Assembly: GCF_032917945.1 (NCBI RefSeq)
Contig: NZ_CP136624.1
Coordinates: 4,154,001-4,218,000 of the forward strand
Direction of reading: 5' to 3'
DNA: 64,000 nucleotides
DNA from: Bradyrhizobium sp. sBnM-33
Lineage (GTDB): Bacteria > Pseudomonadota > Alphaproteobacteria > Rhizobiales > Xanthobacteraceae
A program made the translations under genes and the position numbers. Position 1 is the stretch's first letter; each line of letters opens with the position of its first letter. This document shows positions 52,936-61,045 of the stretch, in pieces. Below the pieces are notes generated by a model, which was given only the letters and a program-made list of their open reading frames with translations, searched no databases and was not told where the DNA came from.

Positions 52936-53347
52936 CGGTGCCTGCGCCATGAGTTTAGCGGCTTAGGTCGTGCTCCCCGGCCATGAATCCGTCTTGCCAT
53001 CATCGCCGGCGAATTAATGGTTAATTGAAAACTTTGCCGGGCTAGAAGGACCTTCGCCGTTCGTTCACGCGCGGTTGCTTGCATCAGTTGATGCCGCCCT
53101 GCGACAAACTTGCGCACCCGAGCTGCCGCATCCACCACATCCTGCGCCGGGTCTCCGTGGCGATCGCGCTATGCCTCTCCCAACAGGACGCGGAAGCTGT
53201 AGCGATGCTTTGAACAGCCTCGACAGGCAGCTTCAGGGGCCTGGCACGTTTGCGTGCGTTCGTGGCGGACGCGGCTTACGATCAGGAACCTGGTGCAGCA
53301 GGCGCAATTGGATTGGTGTGTGCACCAGACGGGAAACGGCCATAAAG

Positions 53348-53602
53348 ATGAAATCAATTTCGCTCGCAGCAGCCTTCGTACTCGCCTGCGCCGCTGCGTT
53401 CGCGCAGGGCGGCAGTTCACAGGCCGGCGGCCCCGGTTCGAAGGCTACCGGCGGAGCCGGCATGAAGAACGGCGCAACGGGCACGACGAGCAGCAACTCC
53501 AGCCCTTCATCCAAGGACGCCAGCATGCAGGGCGCGGGGACCGCAGGCGCCGTGGACAAGAAGGGCGATGCTACTTCTCCCGGAGGAACCATGAAGAAGT
53601 AA
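53348..53602 (+). CDS. Small exported Gly/Ser/Thr-rich protein
   Basis: The 84-residue protein has a signal peptide (KSISLAAAFVLACAAAFAQG) and a mature part of about 64 residues made of Gly, Ser, Ala, Thr, Asn and Lys, with no fold expected. ATG 53348 was chosen because it opens the signal; the open frame upstream is not protein-like. Short disordered exported proteins of this sort are common in Bradyrhizobium and unassigned. Confidence 0.6.
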   Translation: MKSISLAAAFVLACAAAFAQGGSSQAGGPGSKATGGAGMKNGATGTTSSNSSPSSKDASMQGAGTAGAVDKKGDATSPGGTMKK

Positions 53603-53777
53603 CGTTCGGGCGGGAACGATTCCTGATCGGGAAAATTATGCAATCGTGTTTTCAGATACGCGGCAACCTTTCAGGCTCTGGCGCAATCTTCCCCCCGAGA
53701 GGCGCCGGGGCCTGCTTTTTGGTTGACCGGTGGTTGATTCCGCGCCCGGCGCTGTTAGCAAGCCGTATTATTTATTG

Positions 53778-53858
53778 TCACAGGCTGATGACGTACGCGC
53801 TCATCGCCAGCAAAACGGCGACGCTGACGGCGATAATGATCAAGAAGAATTTTCCCAT
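53778..53858 (-). CDS. 26-residue single-helix membrane peptide
   Basis: The ATG at 53858 is preceded by GGCGGAG at the right spacing and encodes a peptide starting MGKFFLIIIAVSVAVLLAMS that is almost entirely one membrane helix and ends with TGA at 53778. Upstream on the same strand stands AGAAC-N16-CGTT, one base from the EcfG consensus. Translation signals, promoter and composition together support a real small gene. Function is unknown; stress-induced single-helix peptides often modulate membrane complexes. The rest of 53603-54006 has only a terminator. Confidence 0.5.
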   Translation of the reverse strand: MGKFFLIIIAVSVAVLLAMSAYVISL

Positions 53859-53880
53859 TGCTCCGCCTTTCGCGGGTCAC

Positions 53881-53905
53881 AACGCAAGGCAGCAGGAATA
53901 GTTCT
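53881..53905 (-). promoter_or_regulatory. EcfG-type promoter candidate for the 26-residue peptide
   Basis: On the minus strand AGAAC (53905-53901), a 16-base spacer and CGTT (53884-53881) match GGAAC-N16-CGTT in eight of nine positions. The start codon at 53858 is 23 bases beyond the -10 element. Confidence 0.4.
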
Positions 53906-53958
53906 CCGCTGACAGGCGAACGCAGGCTCTGCGTTCGCGTTCGCCCCTGCCAAGCGAA

Positions 53959-53984
53959 AGAGGCCCGCGTCAAGGCGGGCCTCT
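53959..53984 (-). terminator. Terminator of the PRC-barrel gene
   Basis: AGAGGCCCGC at 53959-53968 pairs perfectly with GCGGGCCTCT at 53975-53984 around six bases; on the minus strand TTTCGCTTGG follows. It lies 22 bases after the PRC-barrel stop. Confidence 0.65.
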
Positions 53985-54006
53985 CGGAGGTTAGGCGCGA
54001 CGGCAG

Positions 54007-54366
54007 TTACATCGCGATCCCGTAATAATCGTTGACGGCGCGGGTCCGGGTCGGATCGCTCCAGTTCCAGGTGTTGTCGTTGCCGTAATGCGGTGCGCCC
54101 TTGAGCTGCGCCTCCGTCACGCCGGTGACGTAGCCACCGAGCGAGGTATCATATTTCAGCGATTGCCAGGGTAGCGGATAGTGATCGTCGCCGATGCCGA
54201 GAAAGCCGCCGAAGGAGAGCACGGCGTAGGACACCCTCCCGCTCTTCTTGTCGATCATGACGCGCTCGATCGAGCCGATCTTGTTGCGATCGGCGCCATA
54301 GACTGCAGTTCCCTCGACCTTGTCGCTGCCGATCAGGTTGCCGGTTTCGTCTGCTTCTAGTGCCAT
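54007..54366 (-). CDS. PRC-barrel domain protein
   Basis: The 119-residue protein holds one PRC barrel: NLIGSDKVEGTAVYGADRNK, IGSIERVMIDKKSGRVSYAV and FLGIGDDHYPLPWQSLKYD, followed by a Trp/Asn/Asp-rich tail. GGGAGGAGAA stands before ATG 54366. PRC-barrel proteins of this kind are induced under general stress in rhizobia; their role is unclear. An EcfG-like promoter lies 33 bases upstream of the start. Confidence 0.88.
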   Translation of the reverse strand: MALEADETGNLIGSDKVEGTAVYGADRNKIGSIERVMIDKKSGRVSYAVLSFGGFLGIGDDHYPLPWQSLKYDTSLGGYVTGVTEAQLKGAPHYGNDNTWNWSDPTRTRAVNDYYGIAM

Positions 54367-54398
54367 GGGATTCTCCTCCCGCTAGATGGATGAACGAA

Positions 54399-54423
54399 AA
54401 CAAGAGCGGGGTGGAAATGTTCC
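54399..54423 (-). promoter_or_regulatory. EcfG-type promoter candidate of the PRC-barrel gene
   Basis: On the minus strand GGAAC (54423-54419), 16 bases and TGTT (54402-54399) match GGAAC-N16-CGTT except for one base. The remaining 54424-54775 stretch shows no gene. Confidence 0.45.
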
Positions 54424-54775
54424 GGAGTGTGGCAGCTACCCCTCGACGCATCGATGTGGATGTCGTGCGTCCAATCGCACGTAGGCTTACCTGTCAATTG
54501 GGGTCGTAGACATGTCCGCTAGGGGCTACTGACATCCGAAGCTTGGCCGGCACACGCGGCCGTGCCTAAGGCCGATCTGCTAAGCCTCGACGAAGCCTCC
54601 GCCTAATTGTTCCCGGGAATGCAACATGCGGGTTTGATGGCATCGGAGGACTCAACAACATTAGCCGAGGGCAGCGCCGCGCTTGTGCGTGTGGCGAAAA
54701 ACCTGAATAATTTCCAACGGACGGATCGGAGGATTGCGGTTGCGTGCTTGCAGCCGCTTGTTGGAGCTATTCCAC

Positions 54776-56371
54776 ATGTCGACGCTCACCGCGCATGGCG
54801 CGTGCTTACTGTGGAAGCCGGAACTGATCTGGCTGAACGTTATTTCCGACGCGATGCTCGCCGGCGCCTTCTTTGCTACGGCGTTCGTCCTCGCGTTCTT
54901 CGTGTGGCGGCGCCACCGTGAGCTTATGTTCCGGGGCGTATTCCTGACATTCGCGATCTTCGTCGCAGTCTGCGGAGTGACCCGCCTGCTGTCCATCTAC
55001 ACCATGTGGGTGCCGGCTTATGAAATCGAGGCCTTGACCAAAGCCTTCCTGGCGCTGATCTCGGTCGCGATCACGGCAGCACTGCTGTTGCTGCTGCCGC
55101 GGATCCTGGTGCTTCCCACGCGCATGCAGCTTGCGGATGCCAATGCGGCACTTGAGCAGGAAGTCAGGCAACGCCGCGAAGCCGAGGCGATGGTCAAGCG
55201 TTTTGAGGAGAAAGAGGCCACCGAATCCAAGGTCCGACAAGCGCAGAGGATGGAAGCCATCGGCCAGCTCACCGGTGGCGTCGCGCACGACTTCAACAAT
55301 ATTCTAACTGTGATCACCGGGACCATCGAAATCCTCAGCGATGCGGTCAAGGATCGTCCACATCTCGCTCAGATCACCAATCTGATTAGCGGAGCGGCAG
55401 CAAGGGGGGCTGAGCTGACGAAGCATTTGTTGGCATTCTCCCGTCGACAGCCGCTGCAGCCGCGCAATACCGACGTCAACGCGTTGGTGATTGATACAGC
55501 GCGTCTGCTACGACCGACCCTCGGCGAACACATCGAAATTGAATCGATGCTGGCGCACGATTCTGCGCCGGCCCTGATTGATCCCAGTCAGCTCTCGACC
55601 GCGATCCTGAATCTCGCCCTTAATGCACGTGACGCGATGTCTAACGGCGGGAAGCTGACGTTAGAAACCAAGAATGTGGTGCTCGATGAGAACTACGCTC
55701 GCCTGAACAGCGAGGTTAGACCAGGAAACTACGTCATGATCGCAGTAAGTGACACAGGGGAGGGAATTCCCGGCAGCCTGCTCGAAAAGGTGTTTGAGCC
55801 ATTCTTTACCACCAAAGAAGCCGGGAAGGGATCGGGGCTCGGCCTCAGCATGGTCTATGGCTTCGTTAAACAATCGAATGGACATATCAAGATCTACAGC
55901 GAAGAGGGCCACGGCACGACCGTGAAGCTATACCTGCCGCAGGCCACATCTGGTGGCTCGGAGGCGCCCGCCGGCGCGACCGGCACGTATGCGGGCGAAC
56001 ATGGCGAGGAGACTATCCTGATTGTCGAGGACGACCCGCTGGTCCGCGAATACGTCGTGGCGCAGATCACCCGTTTCGGGTTCCAAACGCTCGCCGCCGG
56101 CAATGCTGCCGAGGCGCTGGCTATCATCGACGGACCCCGACGCGTTGACCTGCTGTTCACTGACGTAATGCTCCCCGGGGGCATGAATGGCCGCCAGCTC
56201 GCGACCGAGGCGGTCAAAAGGCGCCCGGAGCTCAAAGTGCTTTATACCTCCGGTTATGCTGAGAATGCCCTTGTACATCATGGCCGTCTCGAGGCTGGCG
56301 TGCTGCTGCTGCCAAAGCCTTATCTCAGCGCCGATCTCGCGCGGATGCTTCTAACCGCGCTGGCATCGTGA
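54776..56371 (+). CDS. Hybrid histidine kinase with ethylene-receptor-like membrane sensor
   Basis: The 531-residue protein has three N-terminal helices resembling the ETR1 sensor: Asp25 in NVISDAM and Cys66 in VAVCGVTRLLSIYTMW are kept, but the copper-ligand His that follows Cys by four is Arg70, and the Pro in helix 1 is Ala36. A coiled coil leads to the HisKA domain (His171 in GVAHDFNNILTVITG), an HATPase domain (LNLALNARDAM, DTGEGIP, GKGSGLGLSMV) and a C-terminal receiver (ILIVEDDPLVREYV, FTDVMLPGGMNG). ATG 54776 follows TTGGAGCT. It is a membrane signalling protein of unknown ligand. Confidence 0.88.
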   Translation: MSTLTAHGACLLWKPELIWLNVISDAMLAGAFFATAFVLAFFVWRRHRELMFRGVFLTFAIFVAVCGVTRLLSIYTMWVPAYEIEALTKAFLALISVAITAALLLLLPRILVLPTRMQLADANAALEQEVRQRREAEAMVKRFEEKEATESKVRQAQRMEAIGQLTGGVAHDFNNILTVITGTIEILSDAVKDRPHLAQITNLISGAAARGAELTKHLLAFSRRQPLQPRNTDVNALVIDTARLLRPTLGEHIEIESMLAHDSAPALIDPSQLSTAILNLALNARDAMSNGGKLTLETKNVVLDENYARLNSEVRPGNYVMIAVSDTGEGIPGSLLEKVFEPFFTTKEAGKGSGLGLSMVYGFVKQSNGHIKIYSEEGHGTTVKLYLPQATSGGSEAPAGATGTYAGEHGEETILIVEDDPLVREYVVAQITRFGFQTLAAGNAAEALAIIDGPRRVDLLFTDVMLPGGMNGRQLATEAVKRRPELKVLYTSGYAENALVHHGRLEAGVLLLPKPYLSADLARMLLTALAS

Positions 56372-56521
56372 GTTCTTCCGGATGGGCAGGCGATTCCTTG
56401 ACTTACTGAATAGCGTCAGGCGTACCGGGGCGCAGGGGTCTGGACCGTGCGCTGTGCCGCATCGACGCGGAGGGACCATGTCCCTCGCCAGGACCCTGGG
56501 CGTTCGCATCAGGTCCAGTTC

Positions 56522-56785
56522 TTAGATCGATCGCCGTTGCCGGCCGGCGAAGAGACCGTAGACAAAGAGCACGATGATGGCGCCGACTACCGCACCGATC
56601 AGACCCGCGCCCTCTCCGGGCCTGTACCATCCGAGCGCCTGGCCGAGATAAGTCGCCACGAAGGCGCCGACCACGCCCAGTATGGTGGTGAGAATGAAGC
56701 CTGAGGGCTCGTTGTCGCCAGGCATAATGAACTTGGCAATCACGCCGGCAATGAAACCAATGATGATCGTCCAAAGTATGCCCAT
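56522..56785 (-). CDS. GlsB/YeaQ/YmgE family small membrane protein
   Basis: The 87-residue protein has three helices with the family pattern MGILWTIIIGFIAGVIAKFI, PSGFILTTILGVVGAFVATY and AGLIGAVVGAIIVLFVYGLF, with the conserved GW between them. ATG 56785 has GGAACGGAG before it. YeaQ/GlsB proteins are transglycosylase-associated stress proteins controlled by RpoS in E. coli. It lies 29 bases after the YidB-like gene and so probably shares its EcfG promoter. Confidence 0.9.
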   Translation of the reverse strand: MGILWTIIIGFIAGVIAKFIMPGDNEPSGFILTTILGVVGAFVATYLGQALGWYRPGEGAGLIGAVVGAIIVLFVYGLFAGRQRRSI

Positions 56786-56814
56786 CTCGATGCTCCGTTC
56801 CTGATTGCCCCGAT

Positions 56815-57270
56815 TCATGCTGCGGGCAAACGGCCGTCCGGCGTGTATTTGTCGACGGCGGCCGGGAGCTCGCGCGACAATCTCGCCAGGATTTCCTCCT
56901 GCGACAGTCCGGTCTGCTGTTCGAGTTGTGCCAGAACGTCGGAGCCGATCGCCTGGTTCAATTCCGGCGGCGAGACATCCTTGTTCGGGCCCTGATTGAT
57001 CCAGGATTCAGCCTTATCTCCCTGGCCGTTTTGCTGGAACCTATCGAGCAGTTCGCCGATCCCGCCGCTGAGGAGGCCGCCAACCCCGGCGCCGCCCAAC
57101 ACCCCACTCAGATTGCCCAGCAAGCCGCCCAGGGGCTGCTGACCGGCGCCCGAATTCGGCTGGCCGCCGCCAGCGCCCTTGAGAAGTTCTGCCAGTTTGT
57201 CGCGGTTCTGATATCCGGCAATGGCGAGTAGCCCAAGAAGGGCTGTCATCGATGGCATTCCGCGGCCCAT
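56815..57270 (-). CDS. YidB family (DUF937) protein
   Basis: The 151-residue protein has the YidB pattern MTALLGLLAIAGYQNRDKLA, a Gly/Gln-rich central stretch with GGLLGNLSGVLGGAGVGGLL, and the C-terminal part ESWINQGPNKDVSPPELNQA and QLEQQTGLSQEEILARLSRE. ATG 57270 is preferred because GGGAGC precedes it and the upstream codons span the promoter. YidB proteins are of unknown function. An exact EcfG promoter stands just upstream. Confidence 0.88.
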   Translation of the reverse strand: MGRGMPSMTALLGLLAIAGYQNRDKLAELLKGAGGGQPNSGAGQQPLGGLLGNLSGVLGGAGVGGLLSGGIGELLDRFQQNGQGDKAESWINQGPNKDVSPPELNQAIGSDVLAQLEQQTGLSQEEILARLSRELPAAVDKYTPDGRLPAA

Positions 57271-57301
57271 GGTCGGCTCCCTGTAGTTCGGTGCTGTCAG
57301 G

Positions 57302-57326
57302 AACGCAGGGCGGAAGCTTCGGTTCC
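57302..57326 (-). promoter_or_regulatory. EcfG-type promoter of the yidB-glsB-like operon (consensus match)
   Basis: On the minus strand GGAAC (57326-57322), 16 bases and CGTT (57305-57302) equal the consensus GGAAC-N16-CGTT in all nine positions. The start codon at 57270 is about 32 bases further. Confidence 0.7.
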
Positions 57327-57406
57327 AATGCGTGAACGGCCGTGCGAGGAGAACAATGCGCGCCCGTGCCGCCGCAAGCTCAAGATGATCCTCGCGCAAA
57401 CGACCA

Positions 57407-57437
57407 CGGCCTCCGCCAGGGGAGCTGACGGAGGCCG
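57407..57437 (-). terminator. Inverted repeat after flgH
   Basis: CGGCCTCCG at 57407-57415 pairs with CGGAGGCCG at 57429-57437 around 13 bases, 57 bases past the flgH stop. No T run follows, so it may be a Rho-assisted or processing hairpin. Confidence 0.45.
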
Positions 57438-57493
57438 CGTTGATACACTTCATCGCGCCTAGGTTCGCGATGGAGTGTGGGAGCTCGAAAAAA

Positions 57494-58246
57494 CTAGAAC
57501 GGCAGCAGCACGTCCATCACCTGTTGCCCGTAACGGGGTTGCTGCACGTCGGTGATCTGGCCGCGGCCGCCATAGGCGATGCGGGCCTGCGCGATCTTGG
57601 TGGAATCTATGGTGTTGTCGCTCTGGATATCTTCGGGGCGGACGATGCCGGCGACGATCAGTTCGCGGATTTCGAAGTTGACGCGGATTTCCTGTTTTCC
57701 TTCGACCACGAGATTGCCGTTCGGCAGCACCTGCGTCACGACCGCGGCAACCGTGGTCTGCAGGGCTTCCTGGCGGTTGACCGAGCCCTTGCCGTCGCTC
57801 GATGACGTCGAGTCCGTGGTCAGGAGGCGGCCGGGCAGGATCTTGTTCGGCTGCGTGATCGTTTGGGCGCCGATGAAGTCGGTGATCCCTGAATCTTCCT
57901 TGCTCGTGCGGCTGCGCTGGGTCTCGTTGGCGATGTTGGCCTTGTCGGTGATGTTGACAGTCACCGTCAGCAAATCGCCGACGCGCGCGGCGCGCTGGTC
58001 CTTGAAAAAGGCACGCGAGCCATTCCGCCACAGCGAGTTGGCGTTGTAGGAAGCCTGCTCGGGCTTGGGCATCGGCATCTGCACCGGCTTGTAGCCGGGC
58101 TGCGTCGTCGGGTTTTCGATTTCCGTCAGCTTCGGCCTTTCGCCGATCTGCGACAGACGGTCGATCGAGGAGCAACCGCTCGCCAAAACGGCCAGCAACA
58201 GCATGGCGCCGGAAAGAGCGAGGCGGTTGAAACGGGTGACTGACAT
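57494..58246 (-). CDS. flgH: Flagellar L-ring protein FlgH
   Basis: The 250-residue lipoprotein has a lipobox LASGC (Cys25) and the FlgH body: SLWRNGSRAFFKDQRAARVG, DLLTVTVNITDKANIANET, GNLVVEGKQEIRVNFEIREL and IVRPEDIQSDNTIDSTKIAQ. It forms the outer-membrane ring. It is the last gene of the flgF-flgG-flgA-flgH operon, five bases after flgA. Confidence 0.95.
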   Translation of the reverse strand: MSVTRFNRLALSGAMLLLAVLASGCSSIDRLSQIGERPKLTEIENPTTQPGYKPVQMPMPKPEQASYNANSLWRNGSRAFFKDQRAARVGDLLTVTVNITDKANIANETQRSRTSKEDSGITDFIGAQTITQPNKILPGRLLTTDSTSSSDGKGSVNRQEALQTTVAAVVTQVLPNGNLVVEGKQEIRVNFEIRELIVAGIVRPEDIQSDNTIDSTKIAQARIAYGGRGQITDVQQPRYGQQVMDVLLPF

Positions 58247-58251
58247 TTACA

Positions 58252-59337
58252 TTACTCGGCTTTTGGAGCGACTGGCGAACTGACGGTAGCTACGGCGACC
58301 TGTGCGGGTTGTGCCTTGCCGAGCGAGGAGGTGGCATCGCTGGTCTGCGGCAGGCGGGACGCCGGCGGTGAGATCGAGACCTGCCCACGGCCAGTCACGG
58401 TGCCGGACACCGTCCGCTTCGACTGCAGGTTCATGACGGTGACGACGTCGCCTTCGGTGCCGCTGTCCAGCGCCTTGCCGCGCATGGTGAGGTAGATCCC
58501 GGGCGTCTCGTAGATCAACATGACGTTCTGATCGCGCTGTACGAGATCGGGCTTGGCGAGGTCGGCGGTCTTGATGGCCTGGCCGGCGCGGAGTTGGCGA
58601 CGGGCCTGCATGCCCACCGCGCGATCACGTGCGGCGGCATCAGGGCCAACTTCCGCTTTCGGGCGGCGCTCGACCACCACGTCGGACGATTTCAAGATCT
58701 CATTGCGCTCGACGTTGCGCGCCAGCACCGCGGCCTCGACGGTCTCGATCGCCGTGCCGGTAAAACGCAGCTTGGCAGCGGCGGCGCCGTTCTCGTTGGC
58801 GATCTCAAAAGTGACGTCGAAGCGGCCGTTGCGATTGTCGTATCGGACGATGGCCGCCTGCAGGCTGCCGCTGAAGCCGGCGTCCAGCCTGACGTCGCCG
58901 GGATCGCGATCGAAGGTCAGCGCCAGATTGGCGGCGTCGCCGAGACCATTGCGGCGCTCCAGCGCGCGCGCGACCTGCAGCTCGATGTCCTTGCCTTCGA
59001 GTGTGCGGGCCAGACGCGTCACCGAAATTTCCCTGAGGTCGCGGGTGTCGACGCCGATCACATGATGGGCACGAAGAGTGTTGAGCACCTGCGCTACCGG
59101 CAGCGAGCCGGTGGTGCCGAGATCCGGGGCGCGATAGATCGCGATCTGCGCGGCGCTGCCGGCATTGTCGATCAGGTCGCCGATCCGGACGAGGTCGCCC
59201 GATACCTGCACGTTGGCGCGCAGCGCGGGCGCAGCGATCACGTTGCGGTTCGCGAAGCTTTCCTGGGTCTGCGCGACCGCGGCCGGGCTCGATGCGGCGA
59301 TCAGGGCGGCGGCCAGGAGGAGGGCGCGGGCGATCAT
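58252..59337 (-). CDS. flgA: P-ring assembly chaperone FlgA
   Basis: The 361-residue protein has a signal peptide (to about residue 22) and the SAF-type FlgA domain near its end: VLARNVERNEILKSSDVVVE, ARRQLRAGQAIKTADLAKP, VMLIYETPGIYLTMRGKALD. It is larger than the 219-residue E. coli protein, as in other alphaproteobacteria. It assists FlgI polymerisation in the periplasm. It lies ten bases after flgG. Confidence 0.92.
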   Translation of the reverse strand: MIARALLLAAALIAASSPAAVAQTQESFANRNVIAAPALRANVQVSGDLVRIGDLIDNAGSAAQIAIYRAPDLGTTGSLPVAQVLNTLRAHHVIGVDTRDLREISVTRLARTLEGKDIELQVARALERRNGLGDAANLALTFDRDPGDVRLDAGFSGSLQAAIVRYDNRNGRFDVTFEIANENGAAAAKLRFTGTAIETVEAAVLARNVERNEILKSSDVVVERRPKAEVGPDAAARDRAVGMQARRQLRAGQAIKTADLAKPDLVQRDQNVMLIYETPGIYLTMRGKALDSGTEGDVVTVMNLQSKRTVSGTVTGRGQVSISPPASRLPQTSDATSSLGKAQPAQVAVATVSSPVAPKAE

Positions 59338-59347
59338 GACCAGTCCT

Positions 59348-60136
59348 TTAGCGGAACATGTTGGAGGTGGATTGCAGCATCTGATCGGCCGCGCTGACGA
59401 CCTTCGCGTTCATCTCATAGGCACGCTGGGCGGCAATCAGGTCGGAGATTTCGGTCACTACCTCGACATTGGCTTGTTCGAGGTTGCCCTGCTGCATGTC
59501 GCCAAAGCCGTCGGTGTTGGCGACGCCGTCCTGCGGCGTGCCTGAGGCTGGGGTGTCCGTAAACAGATTGTCGCCGATCGGGTTGAGACCGGCCTTGTTG
59601 ATGAAGCGGGTCAGGCCGATCTGGCCGACGAGCGTCGGTGTGTTCGATCCCGGCAGTATCACCGTGAGTTGGCCCTGCGCGTTGATGGTGATCTGCGAGG
59701 AGTTTTGCGGAATCGTGATCGTCGGCTGCACCGGGTTGCCCTGGGCGGTGACGACACGGCCTTGCGCGTCCATCATGAACGAGCCGTCGCGAGTATAGGC
59801 ATAAGTGCCGTCGGGCACCTGGATCTTGAAGAAACCTTCACCGCGGATCGCGATATCGAGGTCGTTGCCGGTAGGCGACAGCGTGCCCTGGCTCATCAGC
59901 CGCGGCGTGCCGACGGTCTTGACGCCGCCGCCGATGTCGACGCCGACCGGCAGGATGGTCCCCTGGTCGGAAGCCTGCGCGCCGACGCGGCGCACATGGT
60001 CATAGATCAGGTCCTGGAACGCCGCGCGCTGCTTCTTGTAGCCGGTGGTGCGCATGTTGGCGATGTTGTTGGAGATCACCTGAACGTTGAGTTCCTGTGC
60101 CGCCATGCCGGTCGCTGCTGTGTAGAGTGCGCGCAT
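59348..60136 (-). CDS. flgG: Distal rod protein FlgG
   Basis: The 262-residue protein begins MRALYTAATGMAAQELNVQV with SNNIANMRTTGYKKQRAAFQ and ends QRAYEMNAKVVSAADQMLQS, the standard FlgG sequence and length. It forms the distal rod passing the P and L rings. It is 18 bases downstream of flgF in the operon. Confidence 0.97.
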   Translation of the reverse strand: MRALYTAATGMAAQELNVQVISNNIANMRTTGYKKQRAAFQDLIYDHVRRVGAQASDQGTILPVGVDIGGGVKTVGTPRLMSQGTLSPTGNDLDIAIRGEGFFKIQVPDGTYAYTRDGSFMMDAQGRVVTAQGNPVQPTITIPQNSSQITINAQGQLTVILPGSNTPTLVGQIGLTRFINKAGLNPIGDNLFTDTPASGTPQDGVANTDGFGDMQQGNLEQANVEVVTEISDLIAAQRAYEMNAKVVSAADQMLQSTSNMFR

Positions 60137-60154
60137 CGATCTATGCCTTAAGCG

Positions 60155-60919
60155 TTATGCCGGAACGTCGGCGAGTTTCTCGACTGCGGTTCGGTGCAGG
60201 TCGTGCTGCTGTTGCAGCATCGCCGAGATCTGCGTGTAGGTGCGCGTGATCTCGATCATGCGGCTCATTTCGTGGACCGAATTGACGTTCGACTTCTCGA
60301 TATAGCCCTGGCGCACCCGCGAAGTGATGTCGGGCTGGGCGGCGATGCCCTGGCCCGCCGAGTAGAGGTTGCCGCCTTCCTTGACGAGCTTCTGCGGGTC
60401 CGCAAAGGAGACCAGTCGCAGCTTGCCGCGAACCGAATCGGTGCGGCCGGTGCCTTCGAGGACCGTGATATTGCCGTCGGCCGCGATGTTGATTTCCTTG
60501 TCGGTCGGCTGGAACACGATCGGACCGGAAGTACCCAGCACCGGATCGCCGCTCGCGGTCACGAGCTGGCCCTGATTGTTGATCTGCAGGCCGCCGTCGC
60601 GGGTGTAGCGTTCGCCGGCGGCCGTTTGCACCACCAGAAAGGCGTTGCCGTCGATCGCGACGTCGAGCGGGTTCTTGGTCTGCTCGGAGGGGCCGGCCGA
60701 GAAATCATGGAAGGTGGCGCGGTCATGCACGAAGGAGACGCGACGGTCGGCATGCATGAAATTGTCTTCATGCGCCGGCGAGCGCAGATATTCCTCGAAC
60801 AGCGACCGGTCGGCCTTGAAACCGGTCGTGTTGATGTTCGCGACGTTGTTGGCGACGACATCCAACTGCCGTTCCAACGTCATCTTCCGCGAAAGTCCGA
60901 CGAGAAGCATATTCTCCAT
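60155..60919 (-). CDS. flgF: Proximal rod protein FlgF
   Basis: The 254-residue protein has the N-terminal rod motif LDVVANNVANINTTGFKADR, TRDGGLQINNQGQLVTASGD in the middle and a C-terminal helix with VNSVHEMSRMIEITRTYTQI. ATG 60919 is the start with GGGGAGAACC before it; the frame is open upstream only through the promoter. It heads a four-gene operon behind a near-perfect sigma-54 site. Confidence 0.95.
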   Translation of the reverse strand: MENMLLVGLSRKMTLERQLDVVANNVANINTTGFKADRSLFEEYLRSPAHEDNFMHADRRVSFVHDRATFHDFSAGPSEQTKNPLDVAIDGNAFLVVQTAAGERYTRDGGLQINNQGQLVTASGDPVLGTSGPIVFQPTDKEINIAADGNITVLEGTGRTDSVRGKLRLVSFADPQKLVKEGGNLYSAGQGIAAQPDITSRVRQGYIEKSNVNSVHEMSRMIEITRTYTQISAMLQQQHDLHRTAVEKLADVPA

Positions 60920-61029
60920 CGGTGGTTCTCCCCTTGATCGATCCGAAGCAGGCTCTCCCAAGCCCGTGGTCCGGATCCGTCGTAAACCTTTGAGCTCTCC
61001 CAAGCCGGCGGGTCCACGCCGTCTACTTA

Positions 61030-61045
61030 GCGAAAGCCGTGCCAA
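61030..61045 (-). promoter_or_regulatory. Sigma-54 promoter of the flgF-flgG-flgA-flgH operon
   Basis: On the minus strand TTGGCAC (61045-61039), five bases and TCGC (61033-61030) have GG and GC twelve bases apart, with only one -12 base off consensus. flgF starts 111 bases downstream. Confidence 0.75.

Noticed and set aside
52771..52986. 71-codon plus-strand frame across the repeat and inverted repeat
   Set aside because: It begins in the intergenic repeat, crosses the hairpin and shows no domain or translation signal, so I do not call it a gene.
54607..54921. 104-codon plus-strand frame overlapping the hybrid kinase start
   Set aside because: It overlaps the kinase coding region in another frame, has no ribosome site and no protein-like features.
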